NCBI RefSeq assembly: GCF_002899695.1
Contig: NZ_PPEL01000005.1
Location: 17,117 to 81,116, forward strand
DNA length: 64,000 bases
Reading direction: 5' to 3'
DNA from: Rubneribacter badeniensis
GTDB lineage: Bacteria; Actinomycetota; Coriobacteriia; Coriobacteriales; Eggerthellaceae
A model generated the notes under the pieces. It saw only the letters and a program-made list of their open reading frames with translations, searched no databases and was not told the origin of the DNA. How positions within the stretch are numbered: the first letter of the stretch is position 1; each line of letters starts with the position of its first letter. The position numbers were made by a program, and so were the translations under genes. This document shows positions 1 to 8,317 of this stretch, one piece after another.

Positions 1-764
1 TCATCAAGCTCGTGGAAGACGGCGGCGAGCCCACCTGCGATTACGTGCGCCGCGCCATCGACCTTCTGCGCACGGCGGAGTTCAGCCCGCAAACGCTGCG
101 CGAGGACATCCTGCTCACGTACCGCGGCCGCGCCATCCGCCCGAAGACTGCGGGTCAGAAGCGCTACGTGGATGCCGTCCGCGAGCACACCGTCACGTTC
201 GGCATCGGGCCGGCGGGCACCGGCAAGACCTACCTCGCCATGGCCATGGCCGTGGCCGCGCTCAAGCGCAAGGAGGTGGGCCGCATCATCCTCACGCGGC
301 CCGTGGTGGAGGCGGGGGAGAGCCTGGGCTTTCTGCCCGGCACCCTCGCCGAGAAGGTGGACCCCTACATCCGCCCGCTCTACGATGCGCTCTTCGACAT
401 GACCGACATGGAGCGCGCCAACCAGCTCATCGACAGCGGCGTCATCGAGATCGCCCCGCTCGCGTTCATGCGCGGGCGCACTCTGAACGACAGCTTCATC
501 ATCCTCGACGAGGCGCAGAACACCACGCCCGAGCAGATGAAGATGTTCCTCACGCGCCTCGGGTTCGGCTCGAAGATGGTCGTCACCGGCGACGCCACCC
601 AGCTCGATCTGCCGCGCGGCGTCTCGGGCCTCAAAGGGGTGCGCGACGTGCTCGACGGCATCGACGGCATCGCGTTTTGCGAGCTTTCCGGCAAAGACGT
701 CGTGCGGCACTCGCTCGTGGCCGCCATCGTCGCGGCCTACGATCAGGCGAGCAGAAAGGCTTGA
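1..764 (+). CDS. phoH: PhoH-family ATPase (5' partial)
   Basis: The reading frame is open from the left edge of the window (first full codon at 3), so the N-terminus lies outside; about 253 residues are visible. PhoH proteins are cytoplasmic P-loop ATPases related to RNA helicase motors and usually sit next to ybeY, as here. The Walker A motif GPAGTGKT is encoded around 207-230 and a Walker B-like FIILDEAQN around 499-525. PhoH is about 320 residues, so roughly a fifth is missing. It ends 4 bp before ybeY, indicating one operon with ybeY, dgkA and era, the usual ribosome-maturation cluster. The exact biochemical role of PhoH is unsettled; a link to RNA processing is inferred from context. Confidence 0.93.
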   Translation, partial: IKLVEDGGEPTCDYVRRAIDLLRTAEFSPQTLREDILLTYRGRAIRPKTAGQKRYVDAVREHTVTFGIGPAGTGKTYLAMAMAVAALKRKEVGRIILTRPVVEAGESLGFLPGTLAEKVDPYIRPLYDALFDMTDMERANQLIDSGVIEIAPLAFMRGRTLNDSFIILDEAQNTTPEQMKMFLTRLGFGSKMVVTGDATQLDLPRGVSGLKGVRDVLDGIDGIAFCELSGKDVVRHSLVAAIVAAYDQASRKA

Positions 765-768
765 GAGC

Positions 769-1230
769 ATGGACATCCAGATCAACTACGACTATCGCAA
801 AGAGGACCTCGAGAAGCTGCCCTTGCACGAGCTCACCCAGTTCGTGCTCGCCCGCGAGGACAAGCCCTTCAGCACCGAAGTGTCCGTGAGCTTCGTCACC
901 GACGAGGCCATAGCCGAGCTCAACGAGCGCTACCGTCAGAAGTCCGGCCCCACCGACGTGCTGTCGTTCGAGTGCGACGGCGCGGACGACGACCTGTCTG
1001 CCATGACGCTGGCAGAGGATCCGGTCTTCGAGCTGGGCGACGTCGTCATCGCGCCCGACGTGGCGGCTCGCCAGACGCGCGAGTTCGGCACCACGTTCGA
1101 GGAGGAGATCAGCCTTCTGCTCGTGCACGGTCTTTTGCACCTGTGCGGCTACGACCACATCGCCGACGACGAAGCCGAGGTCATGGAAAGGCGCGAGGCC
1201 GAGATCCTCGAGGCCTGGGCGAAGCGCTGA
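769..1230 (+). CDS. ybeY: YbeY endoribonuclease (rRNA maturation factor)
   Basis: Single-strand endoribonuclease that takes part in 16S rRNA 3' end maturation and ribosome quality control in the cytoplasm. The 153-residue product has the family length. It carries the zinc-binding signature HGLLHLCGYDH near residues 121-131, whose three histidines coordinate the metal. It starts 4 bp after phoH and is followed by dgkA and era, a widely conserved order. ATG start; the spacing after phoH suggests translational coupling. Confidence 0.95.
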   Translation: MDIQINYDYRKEDLEKLPLHELTQFVLAREDKPFSTEVSVSFVTDEAIAELNERYRQKSGPTDVLSFECDGADDDLSAMTLAEDPVFELGDVVIAPDVAARQTREFGTTFEEEISLLLVHGLLHLCGYDHIADDEAEVMERREAEILEAWAKR

Positions 1231-1247
1231 GGACGGGGGAGGAAGCC

Positions 1248-1715
1248 GTGGAAGGGCCCTGCGCCATGGGCGAGGACGACCGCGACGAGGCCGCGTGCGC
1301 GACGGACGGTTTCGTTCGCAACGACGCCGACAAGGCGAAGGGGTCGCGTGCCCGCTTTCCTTTGAGCTGCGCGTTCAAGTGCGCTTGGGACGGCGTCGCC
1401 TACGCGGTGCGCTCGCAGCGCAACATGAGGATCCACCTCGCCGTGGCGGCGGTCGCTGCGGCGCTGGGGTTCGCGCTGCGCATCGACGGCCCGTCCTGGG
1501 CGGCCGTGCTCGTGTGCATAGGATCCGTGATCGCCGCCGAGCTCGTGAACACGGCGGTCGAGTCGGTGGTGGACCTCGTCTCCCCCGAATACCACGAATT
1601 GGCCCGCCGGGCGAAGGACTGCGCCGCGGGCGCCGTACTCGTCTTGTCCCTCGCCGCCGTCGCGGTGGCGCTCGTCGTGTACCTGCCGCCCGCCTGGGCG
1701 CTTCTGACCTCGTAG
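1248..1715 (+). CDS. dgkA: DgkA-family lipid kinase (diacylglycerol or undecaprenol kinase)
   Basis: Small integral membrane kinase that phosphorylates diacylglycerol or, in many Gram-positives, undecaprenol to recycle the cell-wall lipid carrier. The frame is open further upstream. GTG at 1248 was chosen because a GGGGGAGG-like ribosome site lies just before it (1236-1243); ATG 1266 is the alternative. The 155-residue product has three hydrophobic helices and the conserved segment AAELVNTAVESVVDLV, containing the E-x-NTA-x-E motif. A hydrophilic N-terminal extension of about 35 residues precedes the core. It lies between ybeY and era as in many genomes. The substrate cannot be told from sequence. 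Confidence 0.88.
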   Translation: MEGPCAMGEDDRDEAACATDGFVRNDADKAKGSRARFPLSCAFKCAWDGVAYAVRSQRNMRIHLAVAAVAAALGFALRIDGPSWAAVLVCIGSVIAAELVNTAVESVVDLVSPEYHELARRAKDCAAGAVLVLSLAAVAVALVVYLPPAWALLTS

Positions 1716-1725
1716 GACCGAAAGG

Positions 1726-2640
1726 ATGCCTGTGGAAACCAGCGAATCGTTCAGATCGGGATTCGTCACGCTCGTCGGCCGCCCGAACGCCGGCAAGTCG
1801 ACGCTCGTGAACGCCATCATGGGCAAGAAGATCGCCATCACGTCGAACACGGCGCAGACCACGCGCCACCGCTTCCGCGCGGTGCTCACGCGCGAGGGCT
1901 TCCAGCTCATCCTCGTGGACACGCCGGGGCTGCACAAGCCCCACGATGCGCTCGGTGAGGAGCTGAACACCTCTGCCCTCAAGGCGCTCGAAGACGTGGA
2001 CGTGGTCGCCTTCCTCGTGGACGCGTCGAAACCTGTCGGCACGGGGGACGAATGGGTGGCCGCGCAGCTGTCGCGCGCGCGCTCGAAGAAGGTGCTCGTG
2101 CTGTCCAAGATCGACCTCGTGGACGATGCCGAGCTCGACCGCCAGCGCTTCGCCGCCGCTCGGCTCGGCGATTGGGACGCCGTCGTGGAGCTTTCGAGCA
2201 CGACGGGCGAGCATGTGCAGGACTTCATCGACACGGTGGTGGCCCTGCTGCCCGAGGGGCCGTCGTGGTTCCCGGCCGACATGGAGACCGACCAGCCCAT
2301 CGACGTGGTGGTGGCCGAGTTCATCCGCGAGAAGATCCTGCGGTCGTTCCGCGACGAGGTGCCCCACGCCATCGGCGTGCGCGTGGAGGAGATGGGCTAC
2401 GACCGCAAGAAGGACCTGCATCGCATCTACGCCGTCGTCTACGTGGAGCGCGACAGCCAGAAGGGCATCATCATCGGCAGGCAGGGCGCTGCCATCAAGC
2501 AGGTGGGCACGGAGGCGCGTCTCGACCTCGAGCAGCTGCTCGGCACGCGCGTGTTCTTGGATCTGTCCGTGAAGGTGAAGAAGAACTGGCGGCGCGACGC
2601 GAACCAGATCCGCCGCTTCGGCTACGGGGAGGGCGCCTAG
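1726..2640 (+). CDS. era: Era GTPase
   Basis: Essential GTPase that binds the 3' end of 16S rRNA and assists 30S assembly. The 304-residue product has G1 GRPNAGKST, G3 DTPGLH, an SKID version of the G4 motif, and a C-terminal KH domain with GRQGAAIKQVG for RNA binding. Length is typical. It is the last gene of the phoH-ybeY-dgkA-era cluster and is followed by a strong hairpin. Assignment is secure. Confidence 0.97.
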   Translation: MPVETSESFRSGFVTLVGRPNAGKSTLVNAIMGKKIAITSNTAQTTRHRFRAVLTREGFQLILVDTPGLHKPHDALGEELNTSALKALEDVDVVAFLVDASKPVGTGDEWVAAQLSRARSKKVLVLSKIDLVDDAELDRQRFAAARLGDWDAVVELSSTTGEHVQDFIDTVVALLPEGPSWFPADMETDQPIDVVVAEFIREKILRSFRDEVPHAIGVRVEEMGYDRKKDLHRIYAVVYVERDSQKGIIIGRQGAAIKQVGTEARLDLEQLLGTRVFLDLSVKVKKNWRRDANQIRRFGYGEGA

Positions 2641-2654
2641 GAGCGCGCCTGTCC

Positions 2655-2695
2655 GCGCGAAGCGGCTCTTGCGCCGCGCGGGAGCCGCTTCGCGC
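2655..2695 (+). terminator. Hairpin downstream of era
   Basis: Perfect 14-bp inverted repeat (arms 2655-2668 and 2682-2695, loop 13 nt), 14 bp after the era stop. No long T-tract follows, so it is a probable terminator or mRNA 3'-stabilising structure closing the phoH-era operon. Confidence 0.5.
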
Positions 2696-2780
2696 CCCTT
2701 CGCCTGTCCTCAGTTCTGCAGGTATTGTCACGATAAGGGCAAACGGGCGTTTGTCCGGGGCGTGCCCGCGGGTTTTCCGC

Positions 2781-2786
2781 TACAAT
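2781..2786 (+). promoter_or_regulatory. -10-like TACAAT upstream of the PASTA-protein gene
   Basis: TACAAT followed by CATGG, 37 bp before the chosen ATG at 2824. No good -35 lies at 16-18 bp; TTGTCC at 2751 is 24 bp away. The element supports transcription starting between era and the PASTA gene and argues against ATG 2788 as start, because that codon would lie within the -10/+1 zone. Confidence 0.35.
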
Positions 2787-2823
2787 CATGGCATACGTGT
2801 CATTTGCGAGGGAGTATGCCAGC

Positions 2824-4386
2824 ATGATCTGTCCTCACTGCCATTCGGAGAACCGCGACGGCGCGCGATTCTGCAACGATTGCGGCCTTCCGCTTTCGGG
2901 CAAGATCGCGGAGCTTGCGGCTGCCGCCGACCGAGCCGAGTCCGGTCCTGCCGCCGATACCGTTTCCGCATCGGACGCTGCGGAGGCGTCCGGCGCGTCT
3001 GCCGAAAGCCCCTCTGCCGCGCAGGATGTCTCCCTCGCCGGCTCGGACGGCGAATCCCCCTCCGCGTTGGGCGAGGCTCGCGCCGGCTCCTCCGGCCCGC
3101 TCGACCCTGCGGCGCTGCCCTCCATAAACGTGGCGGGCGTGAACGTGGACGAGAACGGCGACGCGTACGACTTCGGCCCGCTTCCCGACGCCTCTGAGGA
3201 GGCCCCATCGGAAGGCGGCGCGGACGTCGCACGCGCCGCCGACGATCTCGCTCCCTTCGTGCCGAAGCGGGCGGCCGTCGACGAGGCGGCCCGCACCGCC
3301 GACCTGACGGGCATCGACGAGTGCCTCGTCGATGCGAGCTACGTGCCCCCGGCCGCCTCTTGGCGCTCGGGGGACACGATGGAGCTTCCGCGCGTCGAGG
3401 GCGCCTCCGCGCCCCAGCAGCGCGAGTTCCGCGCGCCCGACGCGAACGCGAGAAAAGGCGGCAAGGGCAAGGTGGTCGCCATCGTGCTCGCCTGCCTGGT
3501 CGCGCTCGGCGCCGCGGCGGCGGGTGCGACGTACTACCTGGAGCTTTGGGGCGGCAAGATGCTTCCCGACGTCGTGGGGATGACCCAGACCGACGCCGTC
3601 TACGCGCTTGAGGGCAAGGGCTTCTCCGTGCGCGTGCTCGAGGTGAAGTCCGACGAGACGGAAGGCGTCGTGCTGCTCATGGACCCCGGCGCGGGCGCGC
3701 GCACGGAGGAGGGCACGGAGGTCACCGTCCACGTGGCCGCCGCGCGCTTCGTTCCCGAGGGCGCGGTGGGCGTCCCGCGCGACGAGGCGGCCAACCTGCT
3801 TGCGGCCGAGGGCTTCGAGAACGTGACGTACGTCACGGAGAAGTCCGACGAGCACGAAGGGCTCGTGCTCAGCATCGATCCGGCCCCTGGGACGAAGGCG
3901 ACCGCCTCCACGCCGATCACCGTGACGGTGGCAGAGCCCTACACAGTCCCCGACGTTGTCGGCATGACGTGGGAGGAGGCGAAGGCCGCGCTCGAGGCAG
4001 AGGGCTTTTCTGCCGCCGTCTCCTACGTCTACGACGAGAACGTGGAGCCGGGAGTGGCCATCGGCACCGATCCGGCTGCGGGCTCGAAGGCGGCTTCCGG
4101 CACCTCTGTGGTCGTGAACGTGGCGCTCTCCCGCGCCGCCGAGTTGGAAAGCGCCACCTGGGGGCTGTTCTCCGAGGGCGCTTCGGTCAACATCGACGGC
4201 ATCGATTACCTGGTGTCCTCGTGCGACGCAGTGGCCTACGAGGGGAGCGAGACGACGTCGTTCACGATCACGGCCAAGCCCTACACGACGTTTCTGGGCG
4301 TGACGCTCCCCCTGGACGAGCGCTCGGTGTCCGGCACCGTCGTGTGGAACGCCGACAACACGGTGTCCTCCATCACGGAATCGTAA
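2824..4386 (+). CDS. Zinc-ribbon, single-pass membrane protein with three PASTA domains
   Basis: ATG 2824 is preceded by GAGGGAG at a good distance; an earlier in-frame ATG (2788) lacks a site. The 520-residue product has an N-terminal zinc ribbon (CPHC and CNDC, residues 3-20) and an Ala/Glu/Asp-rich, probably disordered stretch to about 210. One membrane helix follows (about 217-240), then three extracytoplasmic PASTA repeats (about 248-305, 308-371 and 372-438, with VPDVVGM-type starts) and an 80-residue C-terminal region of unknown fold. PASTA domains bind muropeptides, beta-lactams or lipid II and usually occur in PknB-type kinases or penicillin-binding proteins; no kinase domain is present here. 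It lies between era and recO. A role in sensing or scaffolding cell-wall material is inferred only. Confidence 0.85.
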   Translation: MICPHCHSENRDGARFCNDCGLPLSGKIAELAAAADRAESGPAADTVSASDAAEASGASAESPSAAQDVSLAGSDGESPSALGEARAGSSGPLDPAALPSINVAGVNVDENGDAYDFGPLPDASEEAPSEGGADVARAADDLAPFVPKRAAVDEAARTADLTGIDECLVDASYVPPAASWRSGDTMELPRVEGASAPQQREFRAPDANARKGGKGKVVAIVLACLVALGAAAAGATYYLELWGGKMLPDVVGMTQTDAVYALEGKGFSVRVLEVKSDETEGVVLLMDPGAGARTEEGTEVTVHVAAARFVPEGAVGVPRDEAANLLAAEGFENVTYVTEKSDEHEGLVLSIDPAPGTKATASTPITVTVAEPYTVPDVVGMTWEEAKAALEAEGFSAAVSYVYDENVEPGVAIGTDPAAGSKAASGTSVVVNVALSRAAELESATWGLFSEGASVNIDGIDYLVSSCDAVAYEGSETTSFTITAKPYTTFLGVTLPLDERSVSGTVVWNADNTVSSITES

Positions 4387-4390
4387 GGCC

Positions 4391-5161
4391 GTGTCGCAGC
4401 CCACCTACGGCGCGCGCGGCATCGTTTTGCGCAAGACGAAGCTCGGGGAGGGCGACCTTGTCGTGACGCTGCTCTCCGAGGACGGCTCCCAGCTGCGCGC
4501 CGTCGCGAAGGGGGCGCGCAAGCCGACGAGCCCGTTCGCCTCGCGCCTCGAGCTGTACTCGGTGGCCGACGCGCTTCTCGCTCGCGGGCGCAGCCTCGAC
4601 ATCGTCAAGGAGGCGCGCCTCGTCGAGGGCAACGAGCGTCTGCGCCGCGACCTGGAGCGCGCTGTCTGCGCCGCGCCTGTGGCCGAGCTTTCGGGCTGCG
4701 TCTCCCAGGACGGCCTCGAGAACCCCCGGCTGTTCGCGCTGACGCGTGCCGCGCTCTCGAGCCTGGGGCGCGTCGAGGTTCCGTTCGCGCCCGCGATCGC
4801 GGCGGGGCACCTTTTGAAGGCGCTCGCCTTCGCGGGGCTGAGGCCGAGCCTCGACGCGTGCGCCGTCTGCGGGCGCGAACTCGGCGCGCCCGCGCCGGAG
4901 GGCCTTGCGGCGCTGTCGTATCGCGAGGGGGGCGTCGTGTGCCCCGCCTGCCGCGGCGCGGCCGAGGCGGTGATGGTGCCCGCTTCGACCCTTGGCTGGT
5001 GCCGCGCCCTCCTCGGCTCGACGTTCGCCGAGATCGAGGGCATGGACGTCGATCCCTCGGCATCCTTCGCTGCGCTCAGATTCTGCCAGCAATGGGTTCG
5101 CGAGCATGTGGGCGCGAACCTCAGATCGCTTGACTTCCTGTTCACCTGCGGGTTGTTCTGA
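4391..5161 (+). CDS. recO: DNA repair protein RecO
   Basis: Recombination mediator that helps RecR load RecA onto SSB-coated DNA. The 256-residue product begins with an OB-fold of typical RecO sequence (YGARGIVLRKTKLGEGD) and has a four-cysteine zinc site in the C-terminal half (CAVC and CPAC). GTG 4391 starts 4 bp after the PASTA gene, so they are probably co-transcribed. The era...recO neighbourhood is common in Gram-positives. Confidence 0.93.
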   Translation: MSQPTYGARGIVLRKTKLGEGDLVVTLLSEDGSQLRAVAKGARKPTSPFASRLELYSVADALLARGRSLDIVKEARLVEGNERLRRDLERAVCAAPVAELSGCVSQDGLENPRLFALTRAALSSLGRVEVPFAPAIAAGHLLKALAFAGLRPSLDACAVCGRELGAPAPEGLAALSYREGGVVCPACRGAAEAVMVPASTLGWCRALLGSTFAEIEGMDVDPSASFAALRFCQQWVREHVGANLRSLDFLFTCGLF

Positions 5162-5194
5162 TCCGGACGGCAACCCAGACGAGAGGAGACGGAC

Positions 5195-5491
5195 ATGCAC
5201 ACCTTCACCCCGCGCGGCGTGTGCTCGCGCGCCATACACCTTGAGCTCGACGGAGAGCGCGTGGCCCACGTGGACTTCGTGGGCGGCTGTGACGGCAACC
5301 TCAAGGCCATCTCGAAGCTCGTCGAGGGCATGACGGTGGACGAGGTGGCCGCCGCGTTAGAGGGCAACACGTGCGGACGGCGCGCCACCTCCTGCGCCGA
5401 CCAGCTCGTGCGCGGCCTGCGCGAGGCGCGCGCGAAGGAACTGGCCGACGAGGCGGGCGTCGAAGCGGGCGCCCCTCATGAGGCCGTGTAG
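5195..5491 (+). CDS. TSCPD-domain protein (TIGR03905-like)
   Basis: Small 98-residue cytoplasmic protein with the cysteine pattern of the TIGR03905 TSCPD family: GGCDGN near residue 31 and NTCGRRATSCADQL near 60. TSCPD segments occur at the C-terminus of some ribonucleotide reductases and as stand-alone proteins of unknown function; the cysteines may bind metal. AGAGGAGA precedes the ATG. It follows recO by 33 bp, and its 3' end overlaps by 16 bp the end of the convergent peptidase gene. Confidence 0.8.
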   Translation: MHTFTPRGVCSRAIHLELDGERVAHVDFVGGCDGNLKAISKLVEGMTVDEVAAALEGNTCGRRATSCADQLVRGLREARAKELADEAGVEAGAPHEAV

Positions 5492-6282
5492 GCCCACAGG
5501 TTGAGGCACTGGCCGAGCACTTCGTCGAACCCCCAGGTCCGCGCCGTGCGCTCGGGACTGTTCGGGTCGCGGATCTCGAGGCGCCCGTTCTCGTCGATTC
5601 CCGCGAGCACGATGAAGTGCCCCGTCGTGGTGAAGTCGCCCGGCCCGACGCTCGCGATGACGGGCGAGCCGGACAGGATCGCGCGGCGCACGCTCGCCTC
5701 GTTGGCGGGCAGCTCCTCGGCGGCAAGCCCCGCCTCGGCGGCGCCGTCGGTCATGAACGTCCAGGCGGTGCCGTCGGGCGTCGCGCAGCCGAGGCGCTCG
5801 GAGAGCGCTCCCATGTCGGCCGGCGTCCTGTCGGCGCGTCCCGTGAGGGCGACGTAGACCATGGACAGGCACGTGGGGCCGCAGCCCGCCTCGGCGAAGC
5901 TGTACCCCGCGTAGCGCTCCGAGGCCCAGGCGGGATCGCGCTGGTAGAGCTCGGGGACCTCGCCTGCGCGCCACTGGTCCTTCGGCGTGCTGCGCGGCCC
6001 GCCCGTCTCGTCGGGAGGCGTCCCTTGCGCGCCGGCCGTCAGCTTTTCGAGCGCTCCGATCGCGCAGGGCGCGCCCAGGGCGAGGATGCAAGCGAGCGCG
6101 AGGACGAGGGCGATGCGCGCGACGAGGCGCGGCCGGGGCGGACGGCGCGCGAACAAAGGGCGTGCGCGCCGCGTTCGGCGCGGCGTCCAGGCGGCGCGGT
6201 CGAGCCGACGGTTCCCGGCGTTCGCGCGGGGCGCCCCCGCCGCCTTGCGGGGCGCGGGCCCGAGCGAGTTGGTGTAGGTCAT
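5476..6282 (-). CDS. C39-like cysteine peptidase, membrane-anchored or secreted
   Basis: The 268-residue protein has a basic N-terminus and one hydrophobic segment near residues 50-75 (LVARIALVLALACILAL), then an extracytoplasmic domain of the peptidase C39_2 type. The likely catalytic cysteine is in GCGPTCLSM, the histidine in TTGHFIVLAGI, and the third residue in EIRDPNSP, which matches the family order. Such proteins cleave peptides or wall components outside the cell; the substrate is unknown. AAAGGAGAAG precedes the ATG. The gene is divergent from the VanRS-like pair with a 170 bp gap, so it could be one of that system's targets; this is inference. Confidence 0.82.
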   Translation of the reverse strand: MTYTNSLGPAPRKAAGAPRANAGNRRLDRAAWTPRRTRRARPLFARRPPRPRLVARIALVLALACILALGAPCAIGALEKLTAGAQGTPPDETGGPRSTPKDQWRAGEVPELYQRDPAWASERYAGYSFAEAGCGPTCLSMVYVALTGRADRTPADMGALSERLGCATPDGTAWTFMTDGAAEAGLAAEELPANEASVRRAILSGSPVIASVGPGDFTTTGHFIVLAGIDENGRLEIRDPNSPERTARTWGFDEVLGQCLNLWAYTAS

Positions 6283-6356
6283 GGCTTCTCCTTTCCGTCG
6301 CTTTGATTGTGCCCCGAACCCCTCTTCGCCGTCCCGGAAGATCGGGCAACCGATTG

Positions 6357-6372
6357 CTTAAGCTTTCCTTAA
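6357..6372. promoter_or_regulatory. Candidate response-regulator direct repeat
   Basis: CTTAA occurs twice 11 bp apart (6357-6361 and 6368-6372) inside an AT-rich patch between the peptidase gene and the response-regulator gene. OmpR/VanR-type regulators commonly bind tandem half-sites with an 11-bp period, so this is a plausible operator. No footprint consensus for this protein is known to me. Confidence 0.3.
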
Positions 6373-6411
6373 TTCCGAGGCGCGTGAAAGCGCGCCGACC
6401 GTCTGCGGGGC

Positions 6412-6417
6412 TACAAT
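6412..6417 (+). promoter_or_regulatory. -10-like TACAAT for the two-component operon
   Basis: TACAAT followed by GG, about 36 bp before the response-regulator start. No consensus -35 is visible 16-18 bp upstream, consistent with an activator-dependent promoter using the AT-rich repeat further upstream. Confidence 0.4.
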
Positions 6418-6452
6418 GGTCGGGACGAAAAAAGCCGAGCGGAAGGGGCTGC

Positions 6453-7133
6453 GTGGAGGAGAGGAAGTTGGTTTTCGTCTGCGACGACGATCGGGCCATC
6501 GCCGATCTGGTGGTCCAGCTTCTGGTCGAGGCGGGCTTGGACGCGCGCGCGTTCTACTGCGCCGCCGACCTTCTGGCGGCCCACGCCGACGGGCGGGCCG
6601 ACCTCGTGGTGCTCGACATCATGATGCCGGGGATGGACGGGTTCGCCTGCTGCCGCGAGATACGCCGCGCAAGCGGCGTCCCCATCGTGCTGCTCACCGC
6701 CAAGGACGAGGAGGTCGACAAGGTGGTCGGCTTCGAGTTGGGCGCCGACGACTACGTGGTCAAGCCCTTCAAGCCCCGCGAGCTCGTGGCGCGCGTGCGC
6801 GCCCGTCTGCGCCGCCCCGCCTCCCCCGCGCGCCGCGTGCTGGAGGCGCGCGGGGTCGCGCTCGACGAGGACGCCTACGAGGCGACGCTGCACGGCGAGG
6901 CGCTTCCGCTCACGCCCAAGGAGTTCGCCATCCTCGCGTGCCTTCTGCGCGCGCAGGGCCGTCCCGTCTCCTCGCGCGATTTGTTCGAGGAGGTGTGGAA
7001 GGAGGAGGCCAACGTCCAGTCCAACAACACGGTGATGGTGCACATACGCCATCTGAGAAAGAAGCTCGCCGCCGTCGACTCGTCCCAAGAGCTCGTCGAG
7101 ACGGTGTGGGGCGTGGGCTACAAGCTGGGGTAG
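6453..7133 (+). CDS. OmpR-family response regulator, VanR-like
   Basis: The 226-residue DNA-binding response regulator has a receiver domain with acidic pocket CDDD near the N-terminus, phospho-acceptor Asp in VVLDIMMPGMDGF, and switch Lys in VVKPFKPRE, followed by a winged helix. The C-terminal segment NNTVMVHIRHLRKK is a typical recognition helix. GTG 6453 follows GGAAGGGG; TTG 6468, five codons later and preceded by GGAGGAGAGG, is an equally good start. It lies 14 bp before the histidine kinase. Similarity to VanR is inferred mainly from its very VanS-like partner; no vanHAX-type genes are in the window, so glycopeptide resistance should not be assumed. Confidence 0.92.
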   Translation: MEERKLVFVCDDDRAIADLVVQLLVEAGLDARAFYCAADLLAAHADGRADLVVLDIMMPGMDGFACCREIRRASGVPIVLLTAKDEEVDKVVGFELGADDYVVKPFKPRELVARVRARLRRPASPARRVLEARGVALDEDAYEATLHGEALPLTPKEFAILACLLRAQGRPVSSRDLFEEVWKEEANVQSNNTVMVHIRHLRKKLAAVDSSQELVETVWGVGYKLG

Positions 7134-7147
7134 GGAAGGAGGCCGAA

Positions 7148-8299
7148 GTGTCGACGAGGCAGACGCCGCAGCGCGCGCGGCTCGCCCGCGCCATCGTGGG
7201 GCGCACGATGGCGGGCATCATGATCTTCACGGCGGCGTTCGCCGTCGCGTTCGCGGCGTTCGACGCGATCGTGAAGCCCGGACTCTCGAACTTCTTGTAC
7301 TTCGAGGTGATGGGCGGCGACGGGGGCGCATCGTGGCGGCTGTACGACGCGCTGACGACACTCTACCTCCCCTTGGCGGCGCTCCTGTACGCCGCGGGCA
7401 TCTTCCTCTTCGTCCGCTCGGGCGTGAACCGGGCGCTGTCGTACTTCGACGCGCTCTACGAGGCGGCCGAGGGCATCCTCGCCAAACGCGCGGAGGCCGC
7501 CCCGCTGCCTCCCGAGCTGTCCGAGACGGCGGCGGCGCTGGGCGCCATCAAGGAGGAGCGCGAGCGCGCCGACCGCGCCGCGAAGGCGGCCGAAGAGCGC
7601 AAAAACGAGCTTGTCGCCTACCTGGCCCACGACATCAAGACGCCGCTCACCTCCATCATCGGATACCTGGCGCTGCTCGAGGAGTCGCCCGACCTGCCCG
7701 CGTCCGCGCGGGCGCGCTACACGGGCATCACGCTCGAGAAGGCGTACCGCCTCGAGGAGCTGCTCGACGAGTTCTTCGAGATCACCCGCTACAACCTGCA
7801 TGCCATCCCCATCGAGCGCTCCCGCTTCGACGGCGCGCTGTTCTGCAGCCAGGTGATCGACGAGTTCTTCCCGCTCGCCGAGGCGCGCGGGCTGCGCCTG
7901 GTCTACGAGGGGCCGCAGGAGCTGCGCGTGTTCGCCGACGCGGGCAAGGTGGCCCGCGTGGTCGACAACGTCTTGAAGAACGCGGTGGCCTACGCCGACC
8001 CCGGCACCGACGTCGTAGTTCGCACCTCTCTCGCGAAGGGGGAGGGCGGCTACGTGTGGTGGGAGATCACCGTCACCGACCGCGGGCGCGAGCTTTCTCC
8101 CCAGCACCTCGAGCGCATCTTCGAGCGCTTCTACCGCGCCGACGAGGCGCGCGGCGCCCAGACGGGCGGCGCGGGGCTGGGGCTGGCCATCGCGCGGGAG
8201 ACGGCGCGGGCCCACGGGGGCGACATCTACGTGGCCAGCGACGCGGGCGCGACGTCGTTCACCATCTGGATCCCCCAGGGCCCGAGCGTGAGCGCGTAG
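7148..8299 (+). CDS. Sensor histidine kinase, VanS-like
   Basis: Two-pass membrane kinase of 383 residues starting at GTG 7148, with GGAAGGAGG immediately upstream. Two transmembrane helices (about 22-44 and 73-95) flank a short external loop of about 30 residues. A linker and the HisKA box LVAYLAHDIKTPLTSIIGYL follow (phospho-His in AHDIKTP), then a HATPase domain with N-box DNVLKNAVAYA and G2 GGAGLGLAIA. The HisKA box and following helix (EELLDEFFEITRYN) resemble VanS closely. The short sensor loop suggests signal detection in or near the membrane, as for envelope stress. Operon with the upstream regulator and possibly the downstream acetyltransferase (18 bp gap). Confidence 0.92.
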   Translation: MSTRQTPQRARLARAIVGRTMAGIMIFTAAFAVAFAAFDAIVKPGLSNFLYFEVMGGDGGASWRLYDALTTLYLPLAALLYAAGIFLFVRSGVNRALSYFDALYEAAEGILAKRAEAAPLPPELSETAAALGAIKEERERADRAAKAAEERKNELVAYLAHDIKTPLTSIIGYLALLEESPDLPASARARYTGITLEKAYRLEELLDEFFEITRYNLHAIPIERSRFDGALFCSQVIDEFFPLAEARGLRLVYEGPQELRVFADAGKVARVVDNVLKNAVAYADPGTDVVVRTSLAKGEGGYVWWEITVTDRGRELSPQHLERIFERFYRADEARGAQTGGAGLGLAIARETARAHGGDIYVASDAGATSFTIWIPQGPSVSA

Positions 8300-8317
8300 G
8301 CGCGGAAGGGGCCGTCC

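Noticed and set aside
6453..8299. Calling the two-component pair a vancomycin resistance system
   Set aside because: Only regulator and kinase are present; no vanH, ligase or vanX homologue in the window.
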